Assembly: GCA_934654805.1 (NCBI GenBank)
Contig: CAKUGW010000072.1
Location: forward strand, 1 to 16,097
Origin: an uncultured Kiritimatiellota bacterium
GTDB lineage: Bacteria > Verrucomicrobiota > Kiritimatiellia > RFP12 > UBA1067
Direction: 5' to 3'
DNA length: 16,097 nucleotides
The notes under the pieces are model-generated. The model saw nothing but the letters and a program-made list of their open reading frames with translations. It was not told where the DNA came from and did no database searches. Shown here piece after piece: positions 12,693 through 16,097 of this stretch (positions are counted from its first letter, which is position 1; each line of letters begins with the position of its first letter). The position numbers were made by a program, and so were the translations under genes.

Positions 12693-15600
12693 ATGAAGAT
12701 GAAACTCGCGAAGGAAACAGTTCTTGGGGGGCTGATTTTAGCCTTGGCTCTTGTGGGCGAGGCTGCCACCTCGGTGACGACGGAAACGCCGGAGTTTGCG
12801 CTGTCAATTAAGCATGATGGCATGCGCATGAGTCACGGAGCCGAGACGTTGACCTATTCGTCGCGTTGGGATGGCGACGAAGAGTCGACGGTCACTCTTG
12901 CACAAGACGGCGCGACGCTTCTTGTGGAGGGGCTGATGGGTGAGGGCGTTCGCCCGTGGTCGGTCACACGCAACGGCACATACACGCTCACGCACACAAC
13001 CTACACGAACGGTGTTGCGGGCAAGGTCGAGACGGCGACTTTTGTCGTCGCAGGGTTGGATGAGCCATTCGGTGCGGCGGATGTGACGGTGGCGAACTAC
13101 GCGGACGTGTATGACGGGCAGCCGCATGGAATTGGCGTGACGGTCGCGGATGGCATCGCGGGCGTCGCGAAGAAGTACGCGACTGATCCAAGTGTGCCGT
13201 TCACGGAAGAACTTCCTACCCTGACGAACGTCGGCACACTGACGGTGTGGTGCGAAATCTCCGCGCCAGGCTACATCACACAGACCAATTCAGCGACCGT
13301 GACAATTACACCGCGCCCGGTCACGCTGACTTCGGGTACGAAGACAGACTTCGTGTACGACGGGGCGGCGCACACCTGCCCACATATTATGATAAGTGGG
13401 CTTGGCTTTGTCGCGGGCGAGGGCGTCACGACCTCGAACTGGGCGACGGTGACGGCGGTCGCCGAGGGCGAAGTCGAGAACACGTTCGACTACGCCGTGC
13501 AGGAGGGGACGGACCTCGCGAACTACGCGGTCACGGTCGTCACGGGTAAGATTGCGGTGGTCAAGGCGGCGGTCGGGCCCGGTGGCGGCGGCGAGCCGGG
13601 CGAGGGCGACGTGCCGGACGGCGGGCTCTCGAAGTTTGACGTGACCGCGATGTACGACGGCGAGGGCCATACGGTTGACACGAACGCGCTGGTGGCGGCG
13701 TTCGGCGCGGCGATGATTGGGGAGTGCGCGGTGGAGTACGCGGCGGATGACGGGAGCGCGGGGATCGGCGGGCGCGGGGCACCCGCCCTGCCGTGGGGGG
13801 CGGCGCCGGTCTACACCAATGCGGGTGCGTACGTGGTGTGGTACCGGGTGACGAATCCGAACTACGAGGACTTCGTGCATGCGGCGAAGGTGACGATCGC
13901 GAAGCGGCCGGTGACAGTGGCCGTGGCGGGGCATACGGCGACGTATGCATACGACACGACCGAGAAGAGCGTGAGCGGGTATGACGCGGCCACGGAAGAC
14001 GCCCTTTACGACATCGCGGCGGATACGGTGTTCAGCGGCACGGCGGCGGCATCGCGCACCGACGCCGGAACGACGGCGATGGGGCTGACACCAGGCGGCT
14101 TTGCCAACAGCAGCGCCAACTTCCACGTGACATACGAAGTGACTGACGGCTGGCTGCGCGTCACGCCGCGCGTGATCGGCGACGATCCGTCGAACTGGGA
14201 CATCCGCCTTGCGCGAAATCCGATGTACGACGGCACGGAGCAGTCGGCGCCGATCACGCAGGTCGCCTTCGTGAAGCCGGACGGCAACCTCGACGACATC
14301 CCCTACGCGCTCTCCGGCAACACGGCGACGGACGCCGGCAACTACGTGGTACGCATCACCGGCACGGGCAACTACACGGGCACGGTGGAGAAGGACTGGG
14401 CGATTACGCCGCGCAGCATCACGCTTGCGAGCGGCCATGCGGAGTGGGTGTATGACGGCGTGGCGCACAGCGAAAGCGGCGTGACGGTGACGGGCGACGG
14501 ATTCGCCCCTGGAGAGGGAGCGGCCTATTCCGGCTTCCCGGTCGTCCGGCACGTCGCGGATGCGGCCGAGGCGATGGCAAATACATTCGCCTATGCGTTC
14601 AACGCGAACACGAAGGCGCAGAACTACGCGGTGACGACGCATTTCGGCACGGTGAAGATGACGCCGCGCGCAGTCACGCTCACCGCGCCGACGAAGGAGA
14701 AGCCGTACGACGGAACGCCGCTTACGTTCGGGGCGGAGGAAGTCGAAGCGGTCGCGACAGGCGCAACCCTCCCCGGCGGCGGGCAGGGGCTGCCCGCCCT
14801 GCCGGAGGGAGAGGCGTTTACGCTGGGTGATTTCGCGCGCATCACGGAGGCGGGGCGCGTGGACGCCACGTTCACGGTGGCGGACGGAACGGCGCGCATG
14901 GCCGACTATGCGCTCACCATCGTGCCGGGCACGCTCACGGTGACGAGGAACGCGACGCAGATCACCGTGACGGCGAAGAGCGGCAGCTGGACTTACGACG
15001 GGCAACCCCACACGCTTCACGAATACGAGGCGACGAACCTCGGCGTTTTGCAGCCCGGCGACGTTCTGGATGTGGCGTTCAGCGACGATTCGGCTGTGAC
15101 GACGCCCATCGACGGGCCGGGGCGGAACGGCGTGGTGGCGAACGCAATCGCAAACGTGCGGGTGATCCGCAATGGAATGGAGGACGTGACCGCGAACTAC
15201 ACGGTCGAATGGTTCCCGGGAACGCTTGCGGTCACGAAGCGCCCGGTGACGGTGAATGTCAAGGGCAGGACGGGGACGTTTACGTACGACGGCAATGAGA
15301 AGCGCGTCGAGGGGTATGACATATCGACGGAGGACGAGTTGTACGACATCTCGGCGGATACCGTATTCGGCGGCACGGCGGAGGCGACGTGCATCGATGC
15401 CGGAAAGACCGAGATGGGGCTTGGCGCTACGGACTTCACGAACAACAACAACTGCTTTGAAGTGACGTATGCCGTGACGGACGGCTGGGTGAAGGTCGAG
15501 CCGCTCGACATCGCGGCGGCGGGCGACGACTTCGCCATCGCGCTCGGCGTGAATCCGAAATACAACGGCACGGTGCAGTCGATTCCCGTGGAGAGCGTCG

Positions 15601-16097
15601 TCTGCAGGGGGCTGCCCGTCACCTTCACCCGCACCGGCGAGAACGCCACCCATGCGGGAACCTACACGCTCACGGTGAAGGCGAACGGCAACTTCACGGG
15701 CGAGCGTTCGACGACGTGGCGGATGCTGAGGCGCCAGGTGACGTTGACGAGCGGCAGCGCCACGAAGCCCTACGACGACTCGCCCGTCCGCTGCGGCGAC
15801 GTCCACATCGCCGGCGACGGATTCATCGGCCTTGAGGGGGCGACATTCGACGTGAGGGGATCGCAGACCGTGGCCGGCAGCAGCAAGAATGCCTTCTCCT
15901 ACACGCTCAAGGCGGGCACGCTTTCAGGAGACTACGACATCGTGAAGGTCGAGGGCGACCTGACCGTCACCAAGGCGACGTACCCCGGGCAGGAGCCGGG
16001 CGGCGCGGGGATCGCGTGGAGCGTCGCGCCCGGCGCGGCGACGTGGATGTACGACGGGCGGCCGCACGGCGTGGCGCTGACGGGCGTGCCGGCGGGC
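12693..16097 (+). CDS. Giant secreted MBG-repeat protein (partial, runs off right edge)
   Basis: The frame stays open for all 1135 codons to the window end. AAGGAG (12678-12683) lies 9 nt before the ATG at 12693. A signal peptide follows (MKMKLAKETVLGGLILALALVGEAAT). Residues 36-120 are the X module also found twice in the 9102 gene (TLTYSSRW ... TYTLTHTTYTNG). The rest is a chain of MBG-like beta domains marked by repeated YDG or YDD, AGNYVV-type strands and TVTKRPVTV linkers. A block of about 250 residues (407-659) recurs from residue 852 after 445 residues. MBG domains are typical of large surface-exposed or adhesin-like proteins; no catalytic domain or anchor is visible in this part. The gene is GC-rich, unlike the operon at 6.3-10.4 kb. 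Two palindromic mini-repeats lie in frame within it. It is divergent from the transposase, 58 bp apart. Confidence 0.88.
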   Translation, partial: MKMKLAKETVLGGLILALALVGEAATSVTTETPEFALSIKHDGMRMSHGAETLTYSSRWDGDEESTVTLAQDGATLLVEGLMGEGVRPWSVTRNGTYTLTHTTYTNGVAGKVETATFVVAGLDEPFGAADVTVANYADVYDGQPHGIGVTVADGIAGVAKKYATDPSVPFTEELPTLTNVGTLTVWCEISAPGYITQTNSATVTITPRPVTLTSGTKTDFVYDGAAHTCPHIMISGLGFVAGEGVTTSNWATVTAVAEGEVENTFDYAVQEGTDLANYAVTVVTGKIAVVKAAVGPGGGGEPGEGDVPDGGLSKFDVTAMYDGEGHTVDTNALVAAFGAAMIGECAVEYAADDGSAGIGGRGAPALPWGAAPVYTNAGAYVVWYRVTNPNYEDFVHAAKVTIAKRPVTVAVAGHTATYAYDTTEKSVSGYDAATEDALYDIAADTVFSGTAAASRTDAGTTAMGLTPGGFANSSANFHVTYEVTDGWLRVTPRVIGDDPSNWDIRLARNPMYDGTEQSAPITQVAFVKPDGNLDDIPYALSGNTATDAGNYVVRITGTGNYTGTVEKDWAITPRSITLASGHAEWVYDGVAHSESGVTVTGDGFAPGEGAAYSGFPVVRHVADAAEAMANTFAYAFNANTKAQNYAVTTHFGTVKMTPRAVTLTAPTKEKPYDGTPLTFGAEEVEAVATGATLPGGGQGLPALPEGEAFTLGDFARITEAGRVDATFTVADGTARMADYALTIVPGTLTVTRNATQITVTAKSGSWTYDGQPHTLHEYEATNLGVLQPGDVLDVAFSDDSAVTTPIDGPGRNGVVANAIANVRVIRNGMEDVTANYTVEWFPGTLAVTKRPVTVNVKGRTGTFTYDGNEKRVEGYDISTEDELYDISADTVFGGTAEATCIDAGKTEMGLGATDFTNNNNCFEVTYAVTDGWVKVEPLDIAAAGDDFAIALGVNPKYNGTVQSIPVESVVCRGLPVTFTRTGENATHAGTYTLTVKANGNFTGERSTTWRMLRRQVTLTSGSATKPYDDSPVRCGDVHIAGDGFIGLEGATFDVRGSQTVAGSSKNAFSYTLKAGTLSGDYDIVKVEGDLTVTKATYPGQEPGGAGIAWSVAPGAATWMYDGRPHGVALTGVPAG
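13767..13793. repeat. REP-like palindrome in frame in the MBG gene, copy 1
   Basis: GGCGGG (13767-13772) and CCCGCC (13782-13787) flank a G-rich loop and are followed by CTGCCG. The unit encodes GGRGAPALP in a loop between MBG strands and closely matches copy 2 at 14778-14804. Confidence 0.55.
13911..14669 (+). repeat. MBG super-repeat, copy 1
   Basis: Encodes residues 407-659. It comprises a VTVAVAGHTATYAYD unit with STED/ATED-LYDI-ADTVF and VTYEVTDGW landmarks, then an NPMYDGTEQS unit, then a VYDGVAHSESGVTVTGDGF unit. The same three units in the same order recur at 15246-15974, exactly 1335 nt (445 codons) later at the start. Confidence 0.7.
14767..14809. repeat. REP-like palindrome in frame in the MBG gene, copy 2
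   Basis: A perfect 9-bp stem, GGCGGGCAG-GGG-CTGCCCGCC (14778-14798), lies inside outer CCCTCC (14767-14772) and GGAGGG (14804-14809) arms. It encodes PGGGQGLPALPEG, a proline/glycine linker absent from the sister MBG units. Confidence 0.6.
15246..15974 (+). repeat. MBG super-repeat, copy 2
   Basis: Encodes residues 852-1094. It opens VTVNVKGRTGTFTYDGNEK, continues with STEDELYDISADTVF and VTYAVTDGW, then NPKYNGTVQS and KPYDDSPVRCGDVHIAGDGF units. The first unit is the best conserved against copy 1; the later units are more diverged. Confidence 0.7.

Noticed and set aside
13290..15806. 838-codon frame antisense to the giant MBG gene
   Set aside because: It is His/Arg-rich shadow text with no domain or ribosome site. 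The plus strand carries a signal peptide and clear repeats.

Overview
The window looks like a chromosomal piece of a GC-rich, host- or sediment-associated bacterium of the PVC group, most likely Kiritimatiellota/Lentisphaerota. This placement is inferred from family content, not from a marker gene. The clues are a XylR-like regulator (LacI-type sensor plus AraC HTH), a secreted SUMF1/FGE-like protein with the long N-terminal extension I associate with that group, large secreted MBG-repeat proteins, and a DUF2341/LamG protein. The left part (regulator, hrpA) is very GC-rich. The middle (about 5.5-10.4 kb) is clearly lower in GC and looks like an accessory region.

Layout. Positions 1-72 (minus strand) look like the 5' end of a group II intron that cuts a short secreted-protein gene (42-338, minus). 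Upstream of that gene, in the same direction, is the XylR-like regulator (413-1636). Its start codon sits beside a near-palindromic operator candidate. Two strong back-to-back promoters (1861-1890 minus, 1922-1951 plus) drive the regulator and the hrpA helicase gene (1996-5469). An 820-bp gap (5470-6290) holds dispersed-repeat-like DNA, an extended -10 promoter, and a hairpin-dense stretch that could be an untranslated RNA or leader.

Four genes with gaps of only 11-19 bp then follow on the plus strand. They encode an FRG-domain protein (6291-7247), an unknown 149-aa protein (7267-7716), a secreted SUMF1/FGE-fold protein (7728-9086) and a secreted MBG/DUF2341/LamG protein (9102-11540). A REP-associated tyrosine transposase with an extra C-terminal domain (11501-12634, minus) overlaps the end of the last gene by 40 bp. 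Divergent from it, a giant secreted MBG-repeat protein begins at 12693 and runs off the right edge.

How it fits together. The secreted proteins are assembled from shared modules. One is a roughly 85-aa 'TYD-W...TY-NG' module, seen three times in two proteins. A second is a roughly 95-aa 'ARQRYPWNG' module, seen once in each of two proteins. The rest are MBG-like repeats. This suggests a family of surface or exported proteins evolving by module shuffling. Palindromic mini-repeats sit in frame inside both the transposase and the giant MBG gene, consistent with REP-like elements that the transposase family could mobilise. I did not find an obvious CRISPR, tRNA or rRNA. The most promising candidates for something undescribed are the two shared secreted modules, the FRG plus 149-aa pair preceded by a structured intergenic region, and the transposase carrying candidate REP palindromes within its own reading frame.
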